From: Turnera subulata
Lineage: Eukaryota > Streptophyta > Magnoliopsida > Malpighiales > Passifloraceae
Assembly: GCA_028386065.3 (NCBI GenBank)
Contig: JAKUCV010006155.1
Location: forward strand, 80,324-144,323
Length of the DNA: 64,000 nt
Direction: 5' to 3'
Position 1 is the first letter of the stretch. Each line of letters starts with the position of its first letter. A model generated the notes under the pieces. That model saw only the letters and a list, made by a program, of their open reading frames with translations, searched no databases and had not been told where the DNA came from. Positions 12,696-24,105 of the stretch are shown piece by piece. The position numbers were made by a program, and so were the translations under genes.

Positions 12696-14197
12696 GTTCT
12701 ACCCCACTTAACAAAATTTCGTCCTCGAAATTTACAGAACAAATCAAGCTACCAAGTGCTTAACTGACACAACGGTGTCACACGGCCAAAGCCACCAAGT
12801 AGATCCATCATGAGCATCAGTCACACTACCAAGCAAAAGCTCCGATATACCAAGTCAAATATGATGAATAGAGCATATGATCAAGGCACTAACTGAAGTG
12901 TCTTATCAAATCATCATCAACATTATTAATACTAGAATCTATAAACCATTTCATTTATCTTCACTCAACCAATTATTTCCAATCCTTTGATCCATTACAC
13001 ATATCCTCTAGCACAGAACCCCAAGTTGTTACCTAAGTAACAAGATCATCACTCCCATTGTGAATACCTCAAGACCAAAAATCCATAATCAATTTCATGA
13101 TCTGAACCTCAATGTATTTTCTCTATCACACACTAACTCAACCAAAAATTGGATATACATAAGCCCCAGATCATAATTTAGGCACTAGAAACGAATCATC
13201 ACCGAAATATCATATTTATAATTCCAAAACTTAGACTCCTTTAAGAAACAAGCATCCTTTCATAACTCATTGACACAAATCTATTCCTCAAATCATTCCT
13301 AGCACAAACATCAAAGTTTCTTTAATGAAGAACTTAGAACACCACTGTATCTCTTGTCACACAATTACCTAACTAGCGATAAATTTTCAATTCCCAAGAT
13401 CACCTCAAAATCAAACCTCAATATGAACATACTACCAGCATCCTCATCTAGCACATAAACTATAACTTCAACCAACATTCATGATCAAAACCTTCTTATC
13501 ACAATCACCATTAATACCCCAAAACTCACAAAATTAATTCCCTCAAGTATCTTTAAAAGATATTTCTCCAAATATATCATTAAATCATCCTCAGATTAAT
13601 TCAAGAAATTATCAGTTCGATTCCCGAACAAGATTTAATCCATATATAATTCACAAGTAAATTCAAACCTCGAGCTCAAGTAATCATACCACCAATAACA
13701 TGATCATCAAGATTACAGGAATCATATCCATAAGCATCATATCAGATCATCTCCTAACAGATGCAACATCCAACAACAAACCGATGGTTCTTACTTGTAT
13801 TGGCCAGTTCCATTTCAGGAACTATCAAATATACTGCCAAGGAAAACCCCTTCCAGCAACAACACAGGAAAAAACAGCAACGGTGTACTCACACTGACAC
13901 AAAAGCGTAAGTAAAGAATCAAGAGTCTACACCGACTCCGATAAAGCAGTGGATATTCCACAAAATAAGCCTTACAACAGCCTAAGCTGTAAAGATAAAC
14001 ATATCATTTCAATGACAATACCGGGTCGCTCCGACCCCCAGCAGGTGCGTTTCCTCCACCGGATCCATAGAAAGTATCACTATATGAATGCATGTGACAA
14101 TGCAACAACCGACTCAAAATGGAGCAGACTTATGCACATAAGAGCACAGAACATATCAAGACATCCCAAAGGATCTACAGCCTACTCCGCTACCAAC
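12696..14197 (-). other. Internal region of family B element, non-coding
   Basis: A/C-rich sequence between the LTRs with no retroviral domain. It aligns with the split internal region 22824-24105 plus 32895-33077 of the second copy. A shared block near 14020-14060 (ACAATACCGGGTCGCTCCGA) is exactly where the gypsy element inserted in the second copy. The right edge carries the primer-binding-like sequence (complement of CCTACTCCGCTACCAAC). Confidence 0.8.
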
Positions 14198-15816
14198 TGA
14201 AACGCCCGTGTCCCAATTTATTAATATAAAATAGAATTTAAATATAGAATGACTAAATTGCCCTTATCATTATCGGGACACGAAAATCATCAACTAAACA
14301 CCCGTATCCCAAATAACCCATTAAATTAATTACAACATGAGAAGTGACCAAAGTGCCCTTCCACCCGGGTCATGATACCAACAACATAATCAACATACAA
14401 CTATACAATAAATTATACAAGGAAGCGAGTATGCAGCGGAAGACAAAACATATAATAACATGTATGCAGTGAACTCTATGGATCCGACCCAAGGAGGAAA
14501 ACACCGCCACCTACTGATATGCACCACTGCTCAATGAGTAGTTAACCTGAAAAAGATTGTGAGGGGGTGAGACCAACCACTATCTCACCGCAAACAAATA
14601 AACCAAAGTATACAAATACAAATCACCACAAATACCGACATCAGGCAGTAGCAATCATAGTGCACAATCAAGTCACAATGCATATCACAAGTCATCAACA
14701 GACTTCAAACCATCACTTGTCTTTTATCATCTTATTATAGTTATACTTTATTGCTTTTAGAGTTTTAACATTTTATTAGGGCCCTCTACTGTGTGCGTCG
14801 AGCTCGGTCCTGTCTCATGAGACAACCAGGGCATAAGCCCAATATAATCAGGGCAAGGCCCAATACAATCAGTGAGAGAGAGAGATAGACAGAGAGAAAG
14901 AGGAAGGTAGAAAGGGGGAGATAGAAAGAGGGAGGTAGAACCGGTCATCACAGACCCATATGCTAAACCGCATATACCATGCTATCCCGCATGCAATCCC
15001 GAGGGGTATCATTTCCCGCTCAAACCAACCGGTCAACAGCCCCACAGTAGAATATTTTTATTGTACATTATTCTCAGTTATACTTAACGAGTTATGTGTG
15101 CCATACGTTCTGTTTATCTAGGGTTGTGCGGATTTAACATTTTATTTTCAAGTCCGGGCCTCCGACCCACAAATCACCACACTAACCACAATAGTATACC
15201 ATGTTGTTGAATCATAAGAAAATGAATTATGCTATACTGAAAAATCATATTCACATAGGCACGTTGTGCACATAATCAGGCATACCACATAAAAAGCATC
15301 ATCACTTAGACACAAAAGTGCAAACAAGGAGTTCTGCACAGCAAGCAGACATACAAACGGCATTCACTGCCAAACAAGAATTTCAACTTCATGTACCATG
15401 TTTAAACCGAGTATTGCAGGCAGTAAAGTATACACTGGTTGTCGGAGGACAGACCCGCATGTTCTTTGCTGGAGCAAGATGCTTTTTATGGCATAGGGTT
15501 AGGCGCGATCAACTCCCCTGATCAACGCGCGCATAGGGTTAGGCTTTTTTTTTTACTTTAATTCAAAACGACGTAGTTTTGAGTGAAACTACGATAAACT
15601 CCATATTTCACCCCAGAACTCCAATTGTTCCCAAACAACCCGAATAAGGATAAATTCTATAAGTAAAAATAATATTCTCAAAGAGAATAATTTTATTATA
15701 ACAATAATTTCTTAACCAAAGACTCCCGAAAATTCCGCAAGGGTAAAAATGGAGATTAAATACCAAAAATTTTGAAAATTCCATAAAAGTCAATTAACGA
15801 AAATCGGGGCGTTACA
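14198..15816 (-). repeat. 5' LTR of family B element, internally deleted
   Basis: Collinear with 9535-12695 but half its length. One deletion joins GTAAAGTATACA (left-copy position about 10770) to CACTGGTTG (about 11843). A second joins AGCAAGATGC (about 11891) to sequence near 12370. Both ends are intact, so the losses happened after insertion or were present in one template. Confidence 0.88.
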
Positions 15817-16738
15817 AACCTATTACTAGGAAGTCAAAGCAACCTGGTACTCTATACTTCTGGAACTACACAGGATGATTCAAACAAGTTGCAGCTTCCT
15901 CTCTCAACGTTCATATCAAATCAACATGTGAGCAACAACCTTGATCTTCACAAAAGGTGCTGAGTGAGAGTGACTACTCAGGGATTTGAACGTTATGGCG
16001 CCTTTCATGCCAAAACTCGATGCAACTGATAGTGATACATAGTTGTCACTCTTGGAGGTTTCTTCCCTCTTTCCTCTATATAAGGAAGACTGATTGATGA
16101 AGAATGTTAGAGCTTCCAATGGAGAAAAAAATGAGAATTTAGCAGCAGCTCTCCTCCTAAGCTTGAGAGTGTTCAAAGATCCTTCCTTGTGCATTACTTG
16201 TAAACCTCTTGAGTGAGTCACTCATGAAGATATCTTGAGAGAGGGTTATATCTTAGACAAGCTTATGAGTGCTTTGTGTTGATTACTAATAAGCAAAGCT
16301 AGAATTAGCTTTGAGAGAAGGTTTGCAAGTTGCACTTTAGAAAAACTTGTGAGAGATATGCTTTGTTGGTTTAACCTATGAAGAAACCAATTGAGTGAGG
16401 TAGCATAGGGGATATCTTACTGGGAAAATAAGAGCAAAGCTTGGATTTGCTTTGTGGGTATGAGAATTTAGAGGTTAGCCTAGGTAAAACCTTGTACTAT
16501 AGATTATTGGTTGATCCCGTAAAAACCAAGGTTAGTGAAGGTTAGAAATCTCAAGGTGGACTCCTTGAGTAATGGAGGTAGTCCTGTGTGGCGAACCACT
16601 ATAAATCCTTTGTGCCAATATCTCTAACCCTCTCCTTAATTGTGCTTTAGTGTGTTCATAATTTCCCAGATTTAGATACAAAGTCGATTTGGCATTGATG
16701 ACGCCAAATCGGTGATTAAGCGAAAAAGAGCTAATTCA

Positions 16739-16764
16739 CCCCCCCCCCCCCCCCCCCCCCCCCC
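16739..16764. repeat. Run of 26 cytosines
   Basis: An uninterrupted C tract near the 3' end of the Copia LTR, expanded from the short C run usual at this place in SIRE-like LTRs. The exact length may be affected by sequencing or assembly slippage. Confidence 0.9.
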
Positions 16765-16784
16765 TTAGCCACTTTGGACCTACA

Positions 16785-17586
16785 AATTAGTCATACTTAA
16801 AACTTGACTAATTTAATTTTAGGACAATTGACAAATCAAAAATTTTTAGTGGTAGAATTTTAAATTTTCATAATAAAAAAAATCAAAGAGTAGAATTTAA
16901 GAGACCGTAAATTTTTTTTTTAAATTTTCTTGGTGTATTAATCATCAAGAAATCATGTAAAAATTTTTCATTTTTAAGGTCATAGATTTGAATCAGGACA
17001 AAATTTTTTGAAAGATATTTTTTTGTGTTGGACACTAAAGGTAATTTTACAAATTATAGGGCATGAAATATAACTTTATAAAATTAATGTACCTAAAAAA
17101 ATTAAATAATCTAGAAGGATTATTATATAAAATTAATAAATATAAATTTTAAATGTTTAATTCTTATTGGTCCATTTGAGCCTTGGGTTTGGTACTCTAA
17201 ACATTGCCCTGGGTATCAATTCCCCTTTCTTTTTTCTTTTACTTGGATGAAAGTTCATCTAGGAAACAGTTACAATTACGTTGTAGTTTAAGGTCAGGGA
17301 TTTATACTTTCAGTTATAATTACGACATCCTGATGGGTGTTATGTTCAGGTCATGTAGTATATTGTTTCCATGATTCCTGCCTTTTAATTCAATATATGT
17401 GGGCCTTTTTGGGGTTAATAAAGACAGACTCACATGCCCGATTCCTTACTCTTAATGAAATGGCTCAAGAACAGGAAAACGGCCCATGGAACCCATAAAC
17501 AAATTTGGAAATTTGGGCCATTAACAGAAACAACATCTTCGCTCTGTCTAATTAAAATTAAGTTTGAATCAAATGTATTAATAGAC
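16785..17586. other. AT-rich spacer between the two Copia elements
   Basis: Old host DNA or decayed repeat with no coding potential. It holds the left copy of a 110-bp repeat (17251-17360) and ends in TAGAC, the target duplication of the next element (17582-17586). Confidence 0.6.
17251..17360 (+). repeat. Dispersed 110-bp repeat, left copy
   Basis: Starts AAGTTCATCTAGGAAACAGT and ends GGTCATGTAGT. A second copy in the same orientation is at 39190-39304, with a few substitutions and a 5-bp repeat of CAGGT. Both lie outside the second Copia element, so before that insertion they sat roughly 1.1 kb apart. Identity unknown. Confidence 0.8.
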
Positions 17587-17790
17587 TGTTGTAAATGTAA
17601 TGTTTGTTTGTGTGTTTCTTTGATTGATGAAGAAGAAGGAGAGACAGGAGAGGGAGGTGGAAGAAGAGCAAATGCAAAGCTCGATTTTATTCCATCCACA
17701 GAACTCAATTAACTGGGTACAATATATAGGCAATTTGTTAGGTGGCATTTTGTCTTCTAATGACATCCAATAATACCACTTTTTATAACA
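17587..17790 (-). repeat. 3' LTR of decayed Copia element (204 bp)
   Basis: Starts TGTTGTAAATG and ends TTTTTATAACA on the plus strand. It matches 38157-38370 except for scattered changes and a 10-bp insertion in the other copy. Confidence 0.92.
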
Positions 17791-18214
17791 CTCTCCCTTG
17801 GATGTCATTGTGTGTTGGGTACAATACGTTTTTAGAATAACTGCCTCATTAAAAACCTTACCAAGAAAAACCCAGTGGGATAAAAACTTGGTGAAGGAAA
17901 AAAGAGTGCAGTGCGTATTCTACTCCCCCTCATTTTGGCCTCTCTTAATATCATGATATTGTTGCATGCCAACCATCCCTGTCAACTTCTGGTGACGTGT
18001 GCTTTGTCCGTTCACTTTTGATGCATCATTACTTTAATTGGGCAATGTAGGTAGCATTATCTTTATAATTTGTTGTTGGAGCATCTTCCTCGCTATCTTG
18101 CTTTCGTGGTCGCAATGATATAGCAACTTCATTGAACTTAGCCAAGCACTGTCTCGACTAGTTTCTGCATTATTTAAAGTGGTAGCAACAATACTTTGTT
18201 TTTGTGCTTGCCAT

Positions 18215-18739
18215 GATACTTCAGGTATCTGCTTTGTGCATTATATGAAGCAAATGTATGATCTGCATCTACAAAACAAACTATAGTCTCCTTCGACTTA
18301 CAAGGTTAAAACAATTACATGTTCATTATACTTCAAGGTAATGGAGAGCTCCAGGCTTTATGAAAAATTAGAGCAAAATGAAATTTTGCTAACAAGTTTA
18401 TGGCAAAGCTTCAGGCTTCATATTACTAGCAAAATATATTACATTATGATATGGTTCTTCAGGACCATATGGTACTTCGGGACCAGTCTAACCCTTTTAT
18501 AAGATTTTCTATCTCAAAAATCTTTCTTAAAATATAGCACAGCATTTGGAGACTTCTTCAGGCATTCCAATAATATTTAGATCACAATAATAGTATCTAA
18601 ATCATTAACCATCAACAATGATAATAAGTTCATGCATGTGTACACTACAAATACCCAAAAAAATTCAAATCAATTTAACTTAATTTTGTATATTCTCAAG
18701 AATTGGTTGCTTCAAGCAACTTGAATCCTTCAGGGATTC
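18215..18739. repeat. C-TTCNR-G hairpin array, segment 1
   Basis: Inverted repeats with a fixed pentaloop: GATAC-TTCAG-GTATC (18215-18229), AAGC-TTCAG-GCTT (18406-18418), a bulged unit with ATATGG/CCATAT arms (18449-18470), GTTGC-TTCAA-GCAAC (18706-18720) and GAATCC-TTCAG-GGATTC (18723-18739). Stems differ from unit to unit but each is self-complementary, and the loop is always closed by C-G. Isolated units continue at 19560-19574 (TGAAC-TTCAG-GTTCA) and 20344-20360 (AAAAAC-TTCTG-GTTTTT). Confidence 0.8.
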
Positions 18740-18829
18740 TCATGCATATGTCATGACTTTTGGATCCGTAAAAATAGGCTGTAATTGCATTCATAAGAAG
18801 AATTTATAATTTTTCATATATTGCCAGAC

Positions 18830-19344
18830 TTACCAAACACTTAAAATAATTGCATCCACCACAGGGGAGTATATCTCCTCATAATTAAATACCAGGTCAT
18901 GTGCTTTGTGCGAAAGCCGTGCTTTCCCCCTTTTTCGCACAAACACCCATTGATAATCGACCGATTTTATACCATTATTGTAAGGACTGCAGGTCCGAAA
19001 AATTCCTCGCTTCACATGCGAGTCTAACACAGCCTTAATTATATTTCTCTATTTTGGCCAATCAATCTGCGCCTACATTCATCAACAGATGTAGGTTCAT
19101 GATCCTCATTTTCTTTCTTAATATTTAGGGCTATAAAACAAGTAAATATTCCGTCGACGGTTATTTCATGTCGGTTCCTTCTTATTCCTGACACTGTATA
19201 ATTAATTGAGATCTCATCATACTGATTTATTTCAGGTACCTGAGTTACTTTTGGAATTTTATCAATTGTGTCAGAAAAACCTCTTCTTGAGGACTTTTCA
19301 ACATGAACCTCTATTGGAGGCCTTATTTTCTTACTGGGGCTCAT
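18830..19344 (-). pseudogene. Copia reverse transcriptase fragment
   Basis: Two short frames on the minus strand, 19039-19344 then 18830-19030, read as the linker and N-terminal part of a Copia reverse transcriptase. The first includes DEISINY and SVDECRRR, which precede the RT domain in this Copia lineage. The second includes QWVFVRKR and NYEEIYSPVVDAI, the conserved start of the RT palm. A stop and frame change separate them, and no YVDD region or RNase H can be read beyond. It lies in the 3' half of the element, in the expected order after integrase. Non-functional relic. Confidence 0.8.
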
Positions 19345-20099
19345 CTTATCTCTTTGCTCCTTTCTCTCTATCGAGAAGTTTTTTTTATTTGGGAACCGAG
19401 TATATTCTGCACTTCTGGCATTTTGGAGTCATTTGTATACTATACTTGTTCTTCTGGAATATTAATTTGAACAGGAGCTTCTGCAGCTGGTATATAAGAT
19501 TTGGTCATTATATGAGTCTGGCAATTTCATATCAATTTTCCTTCAAATGAATCATCTTTTGAACTTCAGGTTCACACTAATTTGTTTGAGGATCAACAAC
19601 TATATATTGATAATGTATTTCAATAATATCTTGATCCAGCTGCTCATTTTCTCCCCCTGATGTTGGGTAAATTCTTTCACCAAATTAACAATAAACAAAT
19701 CTCCAATCATTAGTCAATGGTTTCAATTACTTTGTAATTGATGGAGATTTTTATACCCAACATCTATTCCCAACCTTCTTTAAGGATCAGCTTTACTATG
19801 CTGTGGTGGAGCATTTTATGCTGTATAACCAATGGTCCGAAGATGGGAGTTACTAGGTTCGTGACCAAGAACCAACTAAATGGGGAGACCTAGTGATAAC
19901 TTGTTGGCTTGATGCACACAAGTGTTGCTGCATGTAAAATACCATTTTCTCAAATAGTCATATTTCATCAATGGTCCTGCAATCAATTGTCAATGTTCCC
20001 CAGATCTGTTTGGGTTTATTTCCAATAATATGCATTATCCATTGAAGAAATATATCAACATTATCTAAACATATAGTCTAGTAACATAAGTAGGGATAT

Positions 20100-20290
20100 G
20101 TACCCGCAAGTGGCTTAATAATTAAAATAAGTGCGCACAATGCCAACTTGCGTCACACAATGGACCATCTAGTCGATGCATCATAAAAATTACCTAGATG
20201 GTCAACACAGCGGATTTATTAGTCCGCATTCATATCCCTGAATTATTCCCAAACTTGCTGGTGATTCATAGGCCAATCTCATCTTAGGAA
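20100..20290 (-). pseudogene. Copia integrase fragment
   Basis: Minus-strand translation gives GYECGLINPLC followed, in a shifted frame, by DASTRWS and, after an in-frame stop, a stretch ending ALILIIK. These fit the integrase core of Copia elements around its first catalytic aspartate region. The sequence is broken by stops and frameshifts. Family assignment comes from these short motifs only. Confidence 0.6.
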
Positions 20291-20477
20291 GGCCGTATTA
20301 TTAATTTCGCAGCGAACAAAACACGTGGAAATTCATTGATTGTAAAAACTTCTGGTTTTTCAATAAATGACTAAATAAATTTCGTGCATCATTATTCTCC
20401 CAAGATGGCCCAACCGGTCATGCCAAACAATAAGTCCATGTACCAACATCAAGTTGGTGCCAACTTCAGGCTGTTAT

Positions 20478-22823
20478 TGAAGCGCCCGTGTCCCAATTTG
20501 TTATTATAAAATAGAATTTAAATATAAAATGACTAAATTGCCCTTATCGTTCCCGGGACATAAAAATCATCAACTAAACACCCGTATCCCAAATAACCCA
20601 TTAAATTAATTACACATGAGAAGTGACCAAAATGCCCTTCTACCCGGGATACGATATCAACAACATGATCAACAATCAATCAAATAATAAATAATACAAT
20701 GGAATCTAGTACGCAGCAGAAAACGAAAATACATAGCAACATGCATGCAATGAACCCTATGGATCCGACCTGAGGAGGGAAGCACTGCCACCTGCTGACA
20801 TGCTCTTCTGATCATCGATCAGCTAACCTGTGTAAAGACTGTGAGGGGGTGAGACCAACCACTGTCTCACCGCAAACAAATAAACCAGACTATACAAATA
20901 CAAATCAACCACAAATACAGGTGTCAGGCAGTAACAGCCACAGAGCACAAAACACATTCAATTGTTTATCACAACTATCAGAAATTAGTGCTTTATTAGG
21001 TTTGAATATTTTATTAGAGCCTTCTACTGTGTGCGTCGAGCTCGGTCTCGTCTCATAAGACAACCAGGGCATAAGCCCAATATAATCAGGGCAAGGCCCA
21101 AAACAATCAGTGAGAGAGAGAGATAGACAGAGAGAAAGAGGGAGGTAAAAAGGAGGAGATAGAAAGAGGGAGGTAGAACCGGTCATCACAGACCCATATG
21201 CTAAACTGTATATACCATGCTATCCCGCATGAAATCCCGAGGGGTATCACTTCCCGCTCGAACCAACCGGTCAACAGCCCCACAGTAGAATTATTATAGT
21301 TCGTTATTCTCAATTATGCTTAAAGAGTTGTGCCATACGTTATGATCAAACAGTGTTGTGTGGATTTAATATATTATTCTCAAGTCCGGGCCTCCAGCCC
21401 ACAGTCCGCCACACAAACCACAAATCTATATCATATGTGTTTTAACATAACATAACAAGTCATGCTCGACAGGCACAATATATCACATCGGACAACAGGT
21501 CACATAATCAGGCACACCACATCATAGGTATCATCAACATAATTCACTTTGCAAATAGCAACATCAGCACAACAAGCATACACGCATACAGCATTCAGTG
21601 CCTAACAAATATTACCACTTTGCATATCATGTTAATTAATCGAGTATTGTAGGTAGTAATGCATACAAAGGTTTATATGTCCTGACCTGGGCCATATTAA
21701 TTGTCTCAGAACCTGAAGCTTTGTTCCGCCTCGACATTCCTACGTCCTCAACATCCATTACTACCGATTCCAAACGCTTGCTGGAAAAACACCATCTCGC
21801 CGGAACAGTGCCTCGACCCGCCGGATTCCGGCCAAGCTTCGCCAGAAATGACACCCGAGTCACCGGAAAAACCCACAAAAAATTCCAGAACCGGAAGATG
21901 GATCTGCCCTGTCCGGATCTAAAATCCAGTAACCTGAACCCGACTCAAAGTCTTGGATCCACCACTGAAAGCCCCTCACTGCCGTCGACCAGAAAGCCGA
22001 GCCCACCAACTACACTGCCCGGAAAGCCTAGCACCACTGCCGGCCGCAACAACATAGCCAGACCCGAAACCTTGCTGCCGAACTACACTACCAGCAAACC
22101 AATCCCCGGCCGAACACCATCATCGAAGCCACATGAACTGGAACTCACTCGGATTTGCAGAACAGCAGCAAACCCGAATCTCGAGCCCGACCTCGCTAGC
22201 CGAAACCATCCCCGCGTCGTCTTATACGTTGCGACAGCACGGCAACGACACAGAGGCGGCCTCCTCGTCACAGCCCCGACTCGGTCTCGCGTCCTTGTTA
22301 TATAGGCTGCAACACCGGTTCAAAGAGAGAGAAGTCACAGTGGCAGCAGCACAAGAAGAAGGAATGTCAGGGAGAGAAGAAGAATAGATTTAGAGCACTT
22401 GAAAGAGAACATTGGGTGAGGATCGTGGGCGGCTCCGGGAGAAAGAGTGGGAAAGAAAAGAGAAGAAAAGAAGAGTTAGGGCTTGTGTGCCAGTCGAGGC
22501 CAAAACGCGTCGTTTTGGTCTCTGGCTTGGTCAACTCGCCCTACTCGGTCAACGGCGTGGTTTTTTTTTTTCTCCTTCATACCAAAACGACGTAGTTTTA
22601 ATAAAAACTACAGTAAACTTCGTTTTCCCACCAAATCACGTTTTATTTCAATGAAACCCGAACAAGAAACAATTCTAACTTAAAATCTAATATTTCCAAG
22701 GAAAATAATTTATTTTTTTCAAGACCAAAACCTGGAAATTCCTCAAGGGTAAAATTAGAAATAAAATTTCAAAAATTACGAAAATTCTGTAGAAATTAAA
22801 TACCAAAAATTCGGGGTGTTACA
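20478..22823 (-). repeat. 3' LTR of family B second copy
   Basis: 2.35 kb, TGAAGCGCCCGTG..GGGTGTTACA. Contains the GA-rich simple repeat (about 21112-21175) and a shortened ACGT palindrome (22499-22520). It has about 80 bp at 22115-22230 that the right LTR lacks. Confidence 0.9.
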
Positions 22824-24105
22824 GTTCTACCCCACTTAACAAAATTTCTTCCTCGAAATTTACAGATAAGTCGAGCAACAAAGTGCTTAACTGACACAAA
22901 GAAGTGTCACCCGGTATCAAAATACCGTCGGCCAAACTACCCAGTAGAACCATCATGTCCATCAATCACATTTCCAAGCAAGAACTCCGATATATCAAGT
23001 CGATCATCGACTTTAGTCACACATGATCAAAAGAGCATAACATTAAAGCACTAACCGAAGAGTCTTATCCAATCATCCTCAACATTATTAATACAAGAAT
23101 CCACAAGCAAAGAACCCAAAATTATCACCTAAGTAACAAGATCATCACTCCCAATGTGAATTTCTCAAGACCAACACTCCATAACTTATATTTCATGATC
23201 TGAACCTCAAAGTAATTCCTCTATCATACACCAATTCAGCCAAAATCGTATATATCCCGGATCATACCTTAGACACTAGAAACCGCTCATTACCAAAACT
23301 TCATAATCTAATTCTATACCATGGATTCCTTAAGACCCAAACATCCTTTCATAACTCATACTCATAAATCTATCGCCCAAGTTAATATGAACATCAAAGT
23401 TTCTTTAACGAAGAACTTAAAACACCACTGTATCTCTTGTCACACAATTACCTAACTAGCGATAAATTCTCAATTCCCGTGATCACCTCAAAATCAAACC
23501 TCAATGTAAGTATACTTCTGGCATCCTCATCCGACACACGAACTATAACCTCAATAAAGACTCATGATCAAACCTTACTATCACAACCACCATTAATATC
23601 TCAAATCTCAACCAAGTTAAATACCTCAAGTATCATTGAAAGACATTTTCCCAAATAGGCCGTTGGGTCATCCTCAAATTAATTCAAGAAATTGTCATCT
23701 CGAACTCCGAACAAAATTTAATCCATACAATAATTTCACAAGTAAATTCAAGTCCTCAAGCTCAATAAATCAGACCACAAATAACATGATCACCAAAATT
23801 ACAAGAATTATATCCACAAGTATCACATCAAATCATCTCTCGACAGATGTAACATCCAAAAGCAAATCGATGATTCTTACGTGTATTGGCTAGTTCCATT
23901 TCTGGAACTATTAGACATGTTGCCGTAGGAACGCACCTTCTGGCGACAACACAGGGAGAAGCAACAACGGTGTACTCACATCGACGCAAAAACGTAAGCA
24001 AAGAATCAAGAGTCTACACCGACTCTGACAAGCAGTTGATATTACACAAAACAAACCTTGCAATAGCCTAAGTTATAAAGGTAAGCATATCATTTAAACA
24101 ACAAT
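22824..24105 (-). other. Internal region of family B second copy, left part
   Basis: Non-coding, with the polypurine tract (complement of GTTCTACCCCACTTAAC) at its left edge. It ends with ACAAT (24101-24105), the target duplication of the gypsy element. The other part is 32895-33077. Confidence 0.82.

Larger units (their letters stand above)
9535..15816 (-). mobile_element. Non-autonomous LTR retrotransposon (family B, first copy)
   Basis: LTRs at 9535-12695 and 14198-15816 flank 1.5 kb of non-coding sequence. There is a perfect 5-bp duplication AACCT (9530-9534 and 15817-15821). In minus sense the LTR starts TGTAACGCCCCG and ends GGGCGTTTCA. A purine tract (minus sense AAGTGGGGTAGAAC) abuts the left LTR, and a primer-binding site TTGGTAGCGGAG lies inside the right LTR. 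No gag-pol coding is present. The element at 20478-35316 is the same superfamily with related LTRs and internal region. Confidence 0.92.
1691..16784 (+). repeat. Copia (SIRE-like) LTR, split by two nested LTR elements
   Basis: The LTR begins TGTTGG at 1691 directly after the polypurine tract. It is interrupted at 2042/8966 and 9534/15817 by two elements that each carry a 5-bp duplication of LTR sequence. Joining 1691-2042, 8971-9534 and 15822-16784 gives an LTR of about 1.9 kb. The last part has the signal typical of this lineage near its 3' end, AATTCACCCC, here with a 26-C run, then ACTTTGGACCTACA at 16771-16784. The terminal CA at 16784 is my choice from TG..CA; the element's other LTR is not in the window. 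Confidence 0.7.
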
